64,000 bases of DNA from Maratus speciosus (taxonomy: Eukaryota; Arthropoda; Arachnida; Araneae; Salticidae): assembly GCA_963932465.1 (NCBI GenBank), contig OZ010799.1, positions 278,663,164-278,727,163 on the forward strand. The letters are read 5' to 3'. The translations under genes and the position numbers were made by a program. Each line of letters opens with the position of its first letter. Positions within the stretch are counted from its first letter, which is position 1. The notes under the pieces are model-generated. The model saw only the letters and a program-made list of their open reading frames with translations. It ran no database searches and was not told the DNA's origin. Below, one piece after another: positions 23,893-34,947 of this stretch.

Positions 23893-24228
23893 ACATCAGG
23901 GACGAGTGGATTGTTCACCCGACAATACCCCCTCTCACCCACCGCTCGCCGCTGCCGATGTTTTGGCTCAGTTTAACGTGGCAATACTGCCGCAAGCCCT
24001 CTACAGCCCCGACCTTGCTCCTAGCGACTTTTTTGTTTCCCCGGATGAAGAAAAACCTGAATGGGGAGCGATTCGACACGATTTCAGCTATCTAAACAGC
24101 TTCGACGAGGTCCCGTAACAGCCTTGCGCGCGAAGACCCCCAGGGAGCCTGTGAATAATGGAAAAAACGCGGGCAGCGGTGTGTTGATGCCCAAGGGTCA
24201 TATTTCGAAGAATTTTAGTTCGCTGTAC
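23893..24228 (+). pseudogene. Mariner DD34D transposase C-terminal half, right arm
   Basis: The plus-strand mirror copy reads, in one frame, HPDNTPSH and then VAILPQALYSPDLAPSDFF, again with 34 residues between the two Asp residues. It continues to SFDEVP and a stop. The usual family C-terminus is present in a shifted frame near 24158-24220 (W-K-K-R ... QRCVDAQGSYFEEF, stop). The HHDN histidine is altered to HPDN. Like the left arm it lacks the N-terminal half. Confidence 0.88.
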
Positions 24229-24285
24229 AAAAATGTTTAATAACTTTTGTATTCTAGCCTTGAAACTTTGTGAACACACCATGTA

Positions 24286-26342
24286 TATTGTAATGATGAA
24301 ATTGGGGATGATTTTTACGATAAACACTGAATGCTTATAAAAGAGCATTTTTAAAATAACTACTATTTTTGCTCTTAGTTTGTTTTACATTATTATTTAT
24401 TTATTTATTTATTTATTTTTGAAATATGTAAATTGTAAAGATGAAATTAAGCATGATTTTTAAGATAAACATTGAATGCTTATTAAAGAGCATTTTTTAA
24501 ATAACTACTATTTTTGCTGTTAGTTAGTTTGTTTTACATTTTTTTTAAATTTATCTATTTTTGAAATATGTAAGTTGTAAAGATGAAATTAGGTATGATT
24601 TTTACGATACACATTTAATGCTTATAAAAGATAAACTATGTTTCTAAAATAAATATTTTTGCTGTTAGTTAATTTTTTTATACTATTTTTTATTTATTTA
24701 TTTAAAATACGTAAATTGTAATGATAAAATTGGGCATGATTTTTAAGATAAACATTGCTTGTAAAGGAGTGTTTTTAAAAGTACTATTTTTGTTGCTAGA
24801 TAATTTGTTTATTTTATTTTTTATTTATTTATTTTGGAAATACGCAAATTGTAATGATGAAATTAAGAATGATTTTTAAGATAAACATTGAATGCTTTAA
24901 AATAGCTACTATTTTTGCTGTTAGTTTTTTTACATTATTTTTTATTTATTTATTTATTTATTTTTGAAATATGTAAATTGTAAAGATGAAATAAGGATGA
25001 TTTTTACGATAAACATTTAATGCTTATAAAAGATAAACTATGTTTCTAAAATAAATATTTTTGATGTTAGTTAATTTGTTTTATACTATTTTTTTTATTT
25101 CTTTATTTATTTGAAATACGTAAATTGTAATGATAAAATTGGGCATGATTTTTTAGATAAACATTGCTTGTAAAAGAGTGTTTTTAAAAATACTATTTTT
25201 GTTGTTCGATAATTTGTTTTATTTTTTATTTATTTATTTTGGAAGTACGCAAATTGTAATGATGAAATTAAGCATGATTTTTAGGATAAACATTGAATGC
25301 CTATTAAAGAGTGTTTTTAAAACAACTACTATTTTTGCTGCTAGTTAATTTGTTTTATATTATTTTTTATTTATTTATTTATTTATTTTTGAAATACATA
25401 AATTGTAATGATGAAATTAGGGATAATTTTTAAAATAAACATTGAATGCTTATAAAAGGGTGTTTTCAAAATAACTATTTTTACTGTTAGTTAATTTCTT
25501 TTACATAATTTTATTTATTTATTTATTTTTCAAATATGTAAATCGTAATGATGAAATTGAGGATGATTTTTAAGATAAACATTGAATATATATAAAAGAG
25601 GGTTTTTTAAATAACTATTTTTGCTGTTATTAGTTTTATATTATTTTTTGTTTATTTCTTTATTTATTTTGGAAATACGCAAATTGTAATCATAAAATTA
25701 GGCATAATTTTAAGATAATGATTGAATGCTTATTAAAGAGTGTTTTTAAATTAACTATTTTTGGTATTAGTTAATTTGTTTTATTTTATTTTTTTATTTA
25801 TTTATTTTGGAAGTACGCAAATTTTAATGATGAAATTAAGCATAATTTTTATGATAAACTTTAAATTCTTATAAAAGAACGTTTTTAAAATAATTATTTT
25901 CCTGCTAGTTAATTTGTTTTACATTATTTTTTATTTATTTATTTATTTATTTTTGAAATATGTAAATTGTAATGATGAAATAAGGGATGATTTTTAAGAT
26001 AAACATTGAATACTTATGAAAGAAAGTTTTAAAAATAACTATTTTTGCTGTTAGTCAATTTGTTTTATATTAATTTTTATATATTTATTTATTTATTTGA
26101 AATACGTAAATTGTAATGATAAAATTAAGCATGATTTTTAAGATATACATTGCTCATTAAACAGTGTTTTTAAAGTGACTATTTTTGTTGCTAGTTAATT
26201 TGTGTTTATTTATTTATTTATTTGGAAATATTCAAATTGTAATGATAAATTTAAGCATGGTTTTTAAGATAAACATTGAATGCTTATACAAGAGTTTTTT
26301 TTAATTGACTATTTTTGCTGTTAGTCAGTTTGTTTTATTATT
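24286..26342. repeat. Tandem array, block 2 (about 15 units)
   Basis: Continuation of the unit seen at 17340-19147. The GTAAATTGTAA landmark occurs about 15 times at 125-150 bp spacing between 24285 and 26240. It ends abruptly within a unit after GTTTTATTATTTATA, where GGGTCAATCC begins. The first array unit (near 17440-17490) carries the same phrase without a break. Confidence 0.9.
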
Positions 26343-27100
26343 TATAGGGTCAATCCATTTCAAGTGGTCCAGAAAATCATTAATTCGTTGCTCGACCATT
26401 TTTAAAAAATCCGAAATTTTTTGTACAACAACCCTAACATGATGGAAGTTCAAAATGACTATTATTTTAATTTTATTAATTTTTGTTTGTGCATGGCGGC
26501 CATCTTTGTTTCATCATCTGCAGCAATTTTCTCGCAGGAAGGGTTTACGGAATTGTAAATAATTCATCGTTTATTTCTCCAATTCATGTGCGGTTTACAG
26601 CAATTTGTACAGAATACATCGTGCTAAAAATTTGGTAATAGAGTAGTTTCCGAAACTAAATGCGTATTGGTGAAATTTAGGCATAGAGTTTCAGTTTTTC
26701 CCCAAAATTTGCCCTTTTACAAGAGGAAAGTTTTCTAGCAAGGAAAACTGTCTACATGACATACTTTTTTTTACAAATAGGCTGAAAGTACTTGTACTCA
26801 CACGCCAAGTTCCAGATCTGGGACATTCTTTCTCTTCGCTAAAAAAATTCCCAAATTTTTCAAAAATGTCAAAAATCGCACTTTTGAGGCTTTGATATCT
26901 CTGGTGAGGCACGAGATAAAAATCTGAAATTCGGGTTGCTGAGAGTATTGTATGGTAGTGTTATGCACAAGAAATTTCAGGATGGAGATTTGACTACAAG
27001 CTGATATATGGCAAGGGCAACATGTCAAAAGAATACTGCCAAACAATTGTTTTGTTGTAGTCACAGCTAAGTATTAATCTCAGTGTCATTTAAATTTATT
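26343..27100. mobile_element. One end of an element starting GGGTCAATCCATTTCAAGTG
   Basis: It begins sharply at the array border with GGGTCAATCCATTTCAAGTG. This resembles the end motif of the 1-3905 foldback (GGGTCATTCCATGTCAGTTC) at most positions. The body has short minus-strand open frames (26691-26912 and 26798-27064) with no recognised domain. The other end was not found, so the right limit is a guess. Confidence 0.45.
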
Positions 27101-27443
27101 TTTTTTATTATCTTTAAATAATAGTAACAGAAAATAAACCCTTTTGCAAAGCTTAGCAATTAATTTAAAAAATAATTATTCCTAAGTAATACATTTTTTA
27201 TGGTTTCCGTAATTCTTGTTGTAGTTTTAGTAACTAAAAGAAACCTCAGCACTTTTACATAAAGAAAAATCATATTTTTATACAAGACCTGAGATAAAAA
27301 ACGGAATAGAGAAAGAGAAAAGCTGTTAATGTTGACCTGCTTGTTGAGACATGATCAAACGTGTCAAAACACATTCCTGCTTGTTGGTTTAAAAACCACA
27401 ATTTTAATGCTGCTTGCCAGTCCCTGAAACAGGGTCCTACCAT
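27101..27443. other. No convincing feature
   Basis: AT-rich sequence. It may belong to the preceding element, but no boundary is visible. Confidence 0.4.
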
Positions 27444-28052
27444 CAGTGGCGTAGCTAGAGCATTTCGCTTGGGGGGGGGGTGTGGAGATCGAATTTACCG
27501 AATGTTCATAGTAAACTTTGTATTTTTTTGTATTTTTTATTTTTTCGCATTATTTTCTTTTGGGCGAGGGGGGGGGGAGGGGTAGACATTTATTTATTAT
27601 TTCAGCAATATATAAATAAACAGACCAAAAATTTTAACAAAGAACTAAATAATTTCAACCATTTAAAATTTTACAAACTGGAGGGAGCGAGGGTAGTAAA
27701 AATTATGAATGGAGGGAGTGAAGTAGATAACTGCTGATTTATTTATCGTATTGCACAATTATGAATAAAGTAGAGGAAAAAAGTAATTTTAAAGATTTTA
27801 ACCCTTAACTGATCAGGTGAGGTGTTTTCCAACCCAAAGAAATTTCAATTAGGAAGAAAATTTTTTTGTGTTATTTAGATACGTATATTTATATGTATGT
27901 ATACTTACAGTACTTTTTCAGTTGTTTTTATTCAAGTAAATAATGCAAAATTCACAGGAGATTTTCTTATTTTAATTCGCTAAATTTTGTGGAGTGCACA
28001 AGACAAGAAATCAAATCAAACTTTGGGGTTGCATACACACCATCTCACTACG

Positions 28053-28086
<34 letters not shown>

Positions 28087-28689
28087 CACCTCATCACTTA
28101 AGGTTTAAGCTTTTCGTGCTCGATACTCCAGTGAGGGGGGAGGGGGCAAAGGTAAAAGCAGTAATTTGGGGTGAGGTGTAAAATGGCAGGTTTAGATTGA
28201 TTACTTATTATTACAATAAAAATAAATTCAATAGAAAATATTTAAAAAATTATTCTTTTATTTATAACTCAAAGTTTGAAATTTGCAATTCTTTTTAAAT
28301 TTTAAGTTAGAAGTCTGTACGGATAGAAATTTTCAGGCCCGGGCCAGACCGACCCATAGAAAAAATTCGACTCGGCCCATTCTAAAAGGTAGGCTTGAAC
28401 TCGGCCAGGCCTGACGAAAAAAATTATTGGCATGGCCCGGTGTTATAGCAGCTAAAAGTTCAGCCTGAGACCATCCTGGCCGGGAAAAAAATGAAGTCCG
28501 AGCCTGGCACGGCCCAAATGAATTTTTACAAAACACTGACTTTTACGTCGATTTGGTTAAAAATTTGTCTGTACGAGGAATTCTGATCAAAAATACTTAA
28601 TCTCAGCTTTTCAATTTCTTTCTTTCTTTTTTTTTTTCTTTTGTAATCTTTATTTTTATAGAAATGCCGTAGGCTGCGATATTTATTTT
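27444..28689. repeat. hAT-like terminal motif, G-runs and decayed repeat sequence
   Basis: CAGTGGCGTAGCTAGAG at 27444, followed by a G-run, matches the 'CAGTGGCG' end seen in many arthropod hAT-type elements. A complementary-style end (TTGGATCCGCCATTG) occurs at 29260-29274, so a pair is possible but unproved. Positions 27566-27580 are another G-run. Positions 28054-28083 are (TA)n. Positions 28336-28515 contain repeated GGCC(C/T)GG-type words resembling a decayed repeat. No gene was seen. Confidence 0.4.
28054..28083. repeat. (TA)n microsatellite
   Basis: About 15 TA dinucleotides in a row. Confidence 0.95.
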
Positions 28690-28885
28690 TTTAGGGTTCC
28701 GTACTTAAAAAGTAAAAACGGAACCATTATAAGTTCACTCCCGTGTCTGTCTGTCTGTCAGTCACAGCCATTTTATCGTAAACTATGGAACGTGGAAAGT
28801 TCAAATTCGGGGAAGTAATAAAGACCATTGACCCACATATTTTCAGATTAATAAACATTCATAAATATATTTAGTAAAAATGTAG

Positions 28886-29445
28886 CAGGGCCGAAACTAA
28901 GGGACTGGGGGGCAGAGGGGGCATGTGCCCCGAGCACCAGAACGAAGGGGCGCCAAATGAGGGATTTATACCTTTGGAATGGATCATTTTCTTCTGATGG
29001 ATCCATTTTTTTCCCCCATTCTGACCAGAAAATCAGAGTTCTAACTTTTTACGGCTGCTCTTTCAGCTTCATCTAACCTTTCATTTATAATGGCTGTTTC
29101 ATAATAATGGAAGCCATCACTCTATTAGAAGAAAATAACTTGGTGAAAGCGGGACTCTGATAATCGGGGCTCTACTGTATATTTCATTTTAAAAATGATT
29201 TTTAGAACATTTTTGTTGGTGTTCAGAGGGGAGTCATGACCTCCGTGACCTCCCCCTTGGATCCGCCATTGTATATTACGTAGTTCAGTATTACATATTT
29301 TACGATTAGATATTTTAAAATTTTAAATAAATCGGCTATTAGAAAATTAGTAAAATTCTCTTTGTAAATATATTTTGCGGAAGAAGGGAGGGGGCGCCAA
29401 AATCCATGTTTGCTCCGGCTGCAATAAAGGCCAGTTTCGGCCCTG
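28886..29445. mobile_element. hAT-like element with CAGGGCCGAAACT ends
   Basis: CAGGGCCGAAACT at 28886 and AGTTTCGGCCCTG at 29433-29445 are perfect 13-bp terminal inverted repeats. Near both ends are GGGGGCAGAGGGGGCATGTG and a GGGGGCGCCAAAAT segment. A second copy lies at 38610-39340. It also contains one pogo-like end (ATAATCGGGGCTCTACTG near 29160) and, in this copy only, a segment at about 29220-29275 ending in a hAT-like GGATCCGCCATTG. No transposase is present. The expected 8-bp target duplication is not clear (only GTAG is shared). Confidence 0.7.
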
Positions 29446-31549
29446 GTAGAGGGGCTTGAAATGGTATGGTACTTGAAAAAAAAATCTTTTCTTTGCATAT
29501 CGTGTGGGGTATCGTGGGAAAGCTTTCGTAACGCTGAACTCAAAAATACATTCCTTTTAATTTTAGGTATTATATTTTCAAAGATATTGTCGAAAATGTA
29601 GCGCAAAAATATATCCCCCCCCCCCCATCTAATTCCGAATCTACTGAAACTAAAATTATGAAAAAATTGGAGGTAGTAGACGTTAATTTAAACCTTGCCG
29701 GAAAATTATAGCGATCACCATAGGTCACATAGTTTTTGAGAAAATTGCATTTTTCTGTTACACACAAATTTCGATTTATGGGCATTCAGAAAAATTGTTG
29801 AGCATCGCTGGATGTACCTATCGTAGCAGAAGTAAAAAAGCATTGTTGATAATGAATTTCGAAAAAAATCATCGGTAATTAGCTGAGATATTATCCCTTA
29901 AAGATACGGCCAGTTTGGACATACGCAATGACAGGAGCGGCGTACTCTATGCCTAGTTAACAACTTTTAATGGTATATATGTGTGATGTAATGTCCAGTA
30001 ACAGTATAAAAGCAATAAATGTCAAATTGTTAAAAACATACACACTTCAGGGGTCTCAGGACTCTAAAAATTGGAAAAAAAAAACATTTTCAACATTTAA
30101 TGTCTTAAAATGTATATCATTTTAAAACACAATTTTAATTGGGATGAAAGATATAAGTATGTTCTTTCATTTCATGTATTTAAAAAATTGCAAGATGCAG
30201 AATTAGTATTTATAGAGGGCTCGAAATTGTTTGACATTTGCCGAACAGAAAATTGGCATAACAGTTTGCAGGGTTACAAAATAAATATTGCAACTAGAAT
30301 GAAAATTTTAGTGCTTACATATACTTCATATTGTTATAATTACTCTGAACTTAAATAAATTTGTATTTAAAGCATTTTTATATTTTTAATGCAATGTTAC
30401 ATTTAGCTAATACAAAATTTTGAAAATTTCAACAGTATAATCACCTAAAAAATATTTTTTTGAAAATAAAAAGGAATTTTTCGGTTCAGTTTATACAGAC
30501 TAACATGAAATATATGTTTTGATAATTTCATGAAAAAATATTCAGAAGTTTTTGAGGTATCCTGCGCCTTATGCCCAAAAAACGACATTTGGAGAAAAAT
30601 TTCTTCAAAGTTTCGGAAACGCTGCTTCAGCTATTGTGCGAGCATAATTCTAAAAGCCATAACTTCTGTTCTAATGGGAATTTCAAGGAAACAAGTATAT
30701 CAAAATGTTCAGAAAAGATAGGAGTTTAACATCTAAAAAAATTAAAATTTCTAAAATTTTTAAGCTTTAAGAGTCCTGCGACCGCTTGTCGCAGGACCCG
30801 CGCCCTTTCCGGCGCGGAGTAATTCTGTATATAAACTTATGAAATAATGGACTGACATCAGAATTTATAAACGAATTTATTAGAAAATACAAACTTGCTT
30901 ATTTTCAAATACATGATAAAAGGAAATTTTTAATTAAATATTCTTGGTGCCGTTTGTCTGTTTTGGAATTAAAATTAGGTGTCCTTTTTTTAAGGTCACA
31001 TTCCTCGCAAGGTTTAATTAGTTTAATTGAATCACATAAATACTGTGGGATTCGCGACTAGTTTGCATTGAGTGTATCTCTCAATACGCCTCGAGTGACT
31101 TTAAAAGTTAATTAAAAACCTATCTGGAAAAACGCGGCACTGACCAAGGCGGCGTTGCAACTTTGCGACCTCCTTTCGAGGCGCGCTTAGCACAATGCCA
31201 AATTTAAACTTTGAACAAAGGTTTTGTTTTAGCTACACTGTAGAAATAAAGGTTATTTCTAGGCTGAATTTAGTTTTATGAAATGCTAAATGAAGTTTAA
31301 ATATGCACTGCTTTTATTGTCAGTACTGAATTAAGTTCATCATAAACAGATTAGGATAATATTAAAAAATGAGTTATACAGAAAAGCTATATTTGATATT
31401 ATTTAGGTTCCATATCTCTTTGAATTTTCATGATAGATCCATTTGCACTTTTCTAATATATACTGTTATACCCAACACTATATTGTATAATTTTTTACAA
31501 AGTATTATTTTATTTTTTTATGATACAATTACAAATTCATATATTTATT
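29446..31549. other. Interior of the bounded repeat; no gene seen
   Basis: Holds a C-run at about 29616-29629, AT-rich sequence with short open frames (for example 30110-30358) that show no domain, and two small hairpins at 30774-30817. Nothing points to a protein product. Confidence 0.45.
30774..30817. other. Two adjacent GC-rich hairpins
   Basis: TCCTGCGAC-CGCTT-GTCGCAGGA (30774-30796) is followed after one base by CCGCGCC-CTTTCC-GGCGCGG (30798-30817). Both stems are perfect and stand out in an AT-rich setting. Confidence 0.85.
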
Positions 31550-31788
31550 CTACGGAACCCTCTGTGCGCGAGTAATACTCGCACTTGACCGTTTATTTTA
31601 AATAAATCTCTATTTGTTATATGGAAATGTTTCGATTATCATTAATTTTGTTAATCCATATTCCATGTATTGGAGACTTAAAAATCTAAAAAATGCTATA
31701 TAGTAAAATCTTCTAAGACGGAATCGCACAGTAAAGTAAAAAAATGCATTATAGACAAGTTCCCTTTTAAATAGGTGTAAATGTATTA

Positions 31789-31947
31789 CTGTCAAACCTC
31801 GTTAACATGAACACGCTTAACGCGAATTACTTTTAGCACGAACTGTTTCCGATTGTCTCGTCGAAGTTGTATGTAATGCATTTAAGTTCGGATAACACGA
31901 ACAAAAAAAGTTTCCCCTTGAGTGTTTGCATTAACGAGCTTTCACTG
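31789..31947. mobile_element. pogo/Tigger-like MITE, 159 bp
   Basis: CTGTCAAACCTCGTTAAC at the left and the complement of CAGTGAAAGCTCGTTAAT at the right are inverted repeats, each bordered by TA. 'CAGT..AACCTCGTTAA' ends and a TA target are typical of pogo/Tigger derivatives. The inner sequence repeats the same words (AACGCGAATTA, GATAACACGAAC), as these elements often do. There is no coding capacity. Confidence 0.75.
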
Positions 31948-32004
31948 TATATATTCTTTTCTCACATACTATTATATTAATTTTGCATGGATCAACACAT
32001 TTTT

Positions 32005-32153
32005 CAGTGGCCTGTAGCAAAATACAGCAAAATTAAAATATAGTGATACGTATTAAAAAGAATGGCGGAATCCTGTTTTAAACAGGATTCCGTCACTTTT
32101 TAACACGTATCACTATATTTTAATTTTGCTGTATTTTGCTACAGGCCACGCTG
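32005..32153. mobile_element. Near-perfect 149-bp hairpin (MITE-like)
   Basis: The left arm, from CAGTGGCCTGTAGCAAAATA to TCCTGTTT, and the right arm are complementary over about 72 bp, with only a handful of differences near the ends and the middle. There is practically no loop (centre TTTAAA). It looks like a small foldback MITE. A transcript would be an uninterrupted double-stranded hairpin. No target duplication is clear. Confidence 0.85.
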
Positions 32154-32289
32154 AGACAATGATTTTCATACGGGTTGGGTGAAAACCGGGACTGAAAATT
32201 TTGGCTCGTGAAGACTTGGAAGAATGAAACCAGTCCCGGCTCGGTACAGAAAATATTAATTAGGCCTGGTAAAGCCTAATTTATGTTTT
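32154..32289. other. Decayed repeat sequence
   Basis: Contains GGGTTGGGTGAAAACCGGGAC and CAGTCCCGGCTCGG words that are partly self-complementary. No further assignment. Confidence 0.35.
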
Positions 32290-33505
32290 GCCAAAATGGT
32301 GCCAAAGCTGATGTTTGTAACAGATTTTTTTAAAACGTGACAATCGGCAAAAGATCATTATGAGGTAGAAATTGATTATAATTTTGTATGCAATACCTTT
32401 ATCAGAAAATTTAAAAAGGCTATTTGATTTCAAAGCACTTCATGCCTCAGCATCCCTGCAGATTTCATGCTTCTGGATTTAAAAAATGTCTACTTAAATG
32501 TGTCAGAAAATTTAACATTCCTGAGAGGTGTAAATATACTTTTTAAGAACAAGTGTTTTTTCTTTATAAACGTGGCATTTAATTCGAAGTTAGAAAATTG
32601 TTTAGTTATTTCAAATCTTAATCCGTGTATGGTATATTTGATAATTTTGATCATATGTGACAGAAAAATGCAGAATATAAGAATAGGAGGATTTGGATTT
32701 TATTTTTTCTTTTCTTTTATTTATTTCTCTTTTTCCATAATTATTTATCCAAGTAAAAACGTAAGAAAAAATAAGAAAATTAATAAAGATTAAATAAAAA
32801 TATATGAGAGAATTGGTTGATTAGTAGTTTTTATTTTCTCTGGTAATTAGAATAAGGATAATTGTTGCAGATTACTTCAATGAGAAAATTTCAACTGTCT
32901 GCCCCCCAAAGCAGATCAAAGGACCAAAACAAACTTCAGAGGACGACGGAAACATTTAGTAGACAATGTTGCATAAAGCCAGACAGAAGAATTTTTTTAC
33001 TTGGAACTTTTTTACAGAACGTTTTATTAGATTTATAGAATATATAGAATTTATAGAAAAAAGAGAAAGAAATAAAAGAAAAAAAAATCTAAACCCTCCT
33101 ATTCTTATATTGTGCATTTTTCTGTCACATATGATCAAAATTATCAAACACACCCGTGCACGGATTCAGATTTGAAATAACTAAACAGTTTTCTAACTTC
33201 GTATTAAATGCCACGTTTATAAAAACAAAAACAAAAAAAAACCACTTGTTCTTAAAAAAATATTTTTACTCCTCTCAAGAATGTTAAATTTTCTGACACA
33301 TTTAAGCAGACATTTTATCCAGAAGCATGTAATCAGCAGGCATGAGGCATGAAGTGCTTTGAAATCAAATAGCACTTTTAAATTTTCTGATAAATGTATT
33401 ACTACATATTAAGTTATAATCAATTCCTACCTCATAATGATCTTTCGCCGATTGTCACGTTTTAATAAAATCTGTATCAAACGTCAACTTTGGCACCATT
33501 TTCTG
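32290..33505. mobile_element. 1.2-kb palindrome with about 315-bp loop
   Basis: Arms at about 32290-32740 and 33056-33505 are reverse complements. Outer landmark AAAATGGTGCCAAAG pairs with CTTTGGCACCATTTT. Inner landmark AATATAAGAATAGGAGG pairs with CCTCCTATTCTTATATT. Both arms hold the same short open frame (LIILIICDRKM..IRIGG), on plus at 32467-32793 and on minus at 32956-33153, without a known domain. This is a foldback element of unknown class. Confidence 0.8.
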
Positions 33506-33854
33506 AAAGACCAGTTACCTTTATAGGAAAAAAGAGAAACGCTAATTCCTTTACGAATAAGAAAGGATATCTGCAAATTTCGTGCATTTAAAAATGAAAA
33601 TTTCTTCACGAAAGTGTAAAAAAAGATGCATGTTACGATTTCAGAACAGCTTTAAATAGTTTTTAAAAAACCACAAAATGTGGCTAATCAAAGCTGCACT
33701 TTATTTGTAGGATATTTTTTCTGTTGAATTTTTAAGCTGGAACTCGTAACATAGAAATAGAAAGTATTCAGTATTGAAATAGACAAATATCATGTTGAGC
33801 AATTAAGCATAAGTATAAAAAAATTAAATATTGTTATTTTAATTTGCAATAATA
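33506..33854. other. AT-rich spacer, nothing identified
   Basis: No feature is supported between the palindrome and the next element. Confidence 0.5.
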
Positions 33855-34947
33855 AAACAAGTTGGAAATTGTTCGTCAAACGTGGCAAATGAGGTGCCTT
33901 CGTACTATAACTAGTTTTATAATTATTTTTTGCACCCCATATTGTACTGAATGTATAATTTTTTGCACTTCATAAAGTGCATAGTCTGATACATCATTAA
34001 AATGCACTTCCAATAATTTTTTTCCATTCCCGTAATGTAACGGAACACTTTTGACTGTCCCTGTAATTAAACTATACATCCGATTTTCCTAAAATTTGAA
34101 ATAGCTCAACAAATTTTGCAACAACTATATCTTTAAAATTTCAGACCATTCGGAAGACTGTAATATCATTAAAATGCACTTGCAATAATTTTTCCCATTG
34201 GCCGTAATGTAAAGAAAAACTTTTGACTGTCCCTGTAATTAAACTATACATCCGATTTTCCTAAAATTTGAAATGGCTCGACAAAATTTTGCAACAACTA
34301 TATCTTTAAAATTTCAGATCATTCGGAAGGCTCTAATATCATTAAAATGCACTTGCAATAATTTTTCCCATTGGCCGTAATGTAAAGAAAAACTTTTGAC
34401 TGTCCCTGTAATTAAACTATACATCCGATTTTCCTAAAATTTGAAACGGCTCGACAAAATTTTGCAACAATTATATCTTTAAAATTTCAGATCATTCGGA
34501 AGGCTCTAATATCATTAAAATGCACTTGCAATAAATTTTCCCATTGGCCGTAATGTAAAGAAAAACTTTTGACTGTCCCTGTAATTAAACTATACATCCG
34601 ATTTTCCTAAAATTTGAAATGGCTCGACAAAATTTTGCAACAATTATATCTTTAAAATTTCAGATCATTCGGAAGGCTCTAATATCATTAAAATGCACTT
34701 GCAATAATTTTCCCCATTGGCCGTAATGTAAAGAAAAACTTTTGACTGTCCCTGTAATTAAACTATACATCCGATTTTCATAAAATTTGAAATGGCTCGA
34801 CAAAATTTTGCAACAATCATATATTTGAAATTTCAGACCATTCGGTTGGGTAGTTTTTGCTCTGTTACATGCGGACAGACGGACAGACGGACGGACTGAA
34901 CGACGACTATAGGTGCTACGTATTTATATAATTAAGAACGCACCTAA
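33855..34947. mobile_element. 173-bp-unit element, copy C (five units)
   Basis: Same 5' flank (AAGTTGGAAATTGTTCGTC) and same inverted pair (GGTGCCTTCGTA at 33893, AAGAACGCACC to 34944) as copies A and B. The ATACATC landmark ends at 34080, 34252, 34425, 34598 and 34771, so five units are spaced 172-173 bp. The units are very alike in sequence. The 3' tail holds a short (GGACAGAC)n at 34872-34897. No protein is encoded. Confidence 0.75.

Larger units (their letters stand above)
23407..24283. mobile_element. Palindromic mariner derivative inserted in the array
   Basis: The ends CATGGTGTGTTCACAAAGTT and its exact complement are bordered by TA at 23405-23406 and 24284-24285. Joining the flanks restores an array unit (GAAATACA-TA-TATTGTAATGATG), which shows insertion at TA. 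Left and right halves are inverted copies of the transposase C-terminal half, meeting in a middle of about 60 bp near 23820-23880. The better preserved ends suggest it is younger than the copy at 5224. Confidence 0.92.
28690..31594. mobile_element. Repeat bounded by TTAGGGTTCCGTA and TACGGAACCC
   Basis: The left end reads TTAGGGTTCCGTACTT with AAAAACGGAACCATTAT and a (GTCT)n tract. The right end (31550-31594) reads TACGGAACCCTCTGTGCGCG with TACTCGCACTTGACCG. This end pair, with its GTCTGTC tract, matches in style a very widespread arthropod repeat family. The pairing across 2.9 kb is inference. A hAT element (28886-29445) lies inside. The interior is AT-rich, without a recognisable protein. 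Confidence 0.6.

Noticed and set aside
28336..28515. GC-richer GGCCCGG stretch as a CpG island or coding exon
   Set aside because: It repeats the same short words and resembles similar words near 32170-32290. A decayed repeat is more likely.
32467..33153. A small membrane-protein gene (LIILIICDRKM.. frame)
   Set aside because: The same frame occurs on both arms of a palindrome, has no known domain and consists of AT-rich codons; it is most likely repeat sequence.
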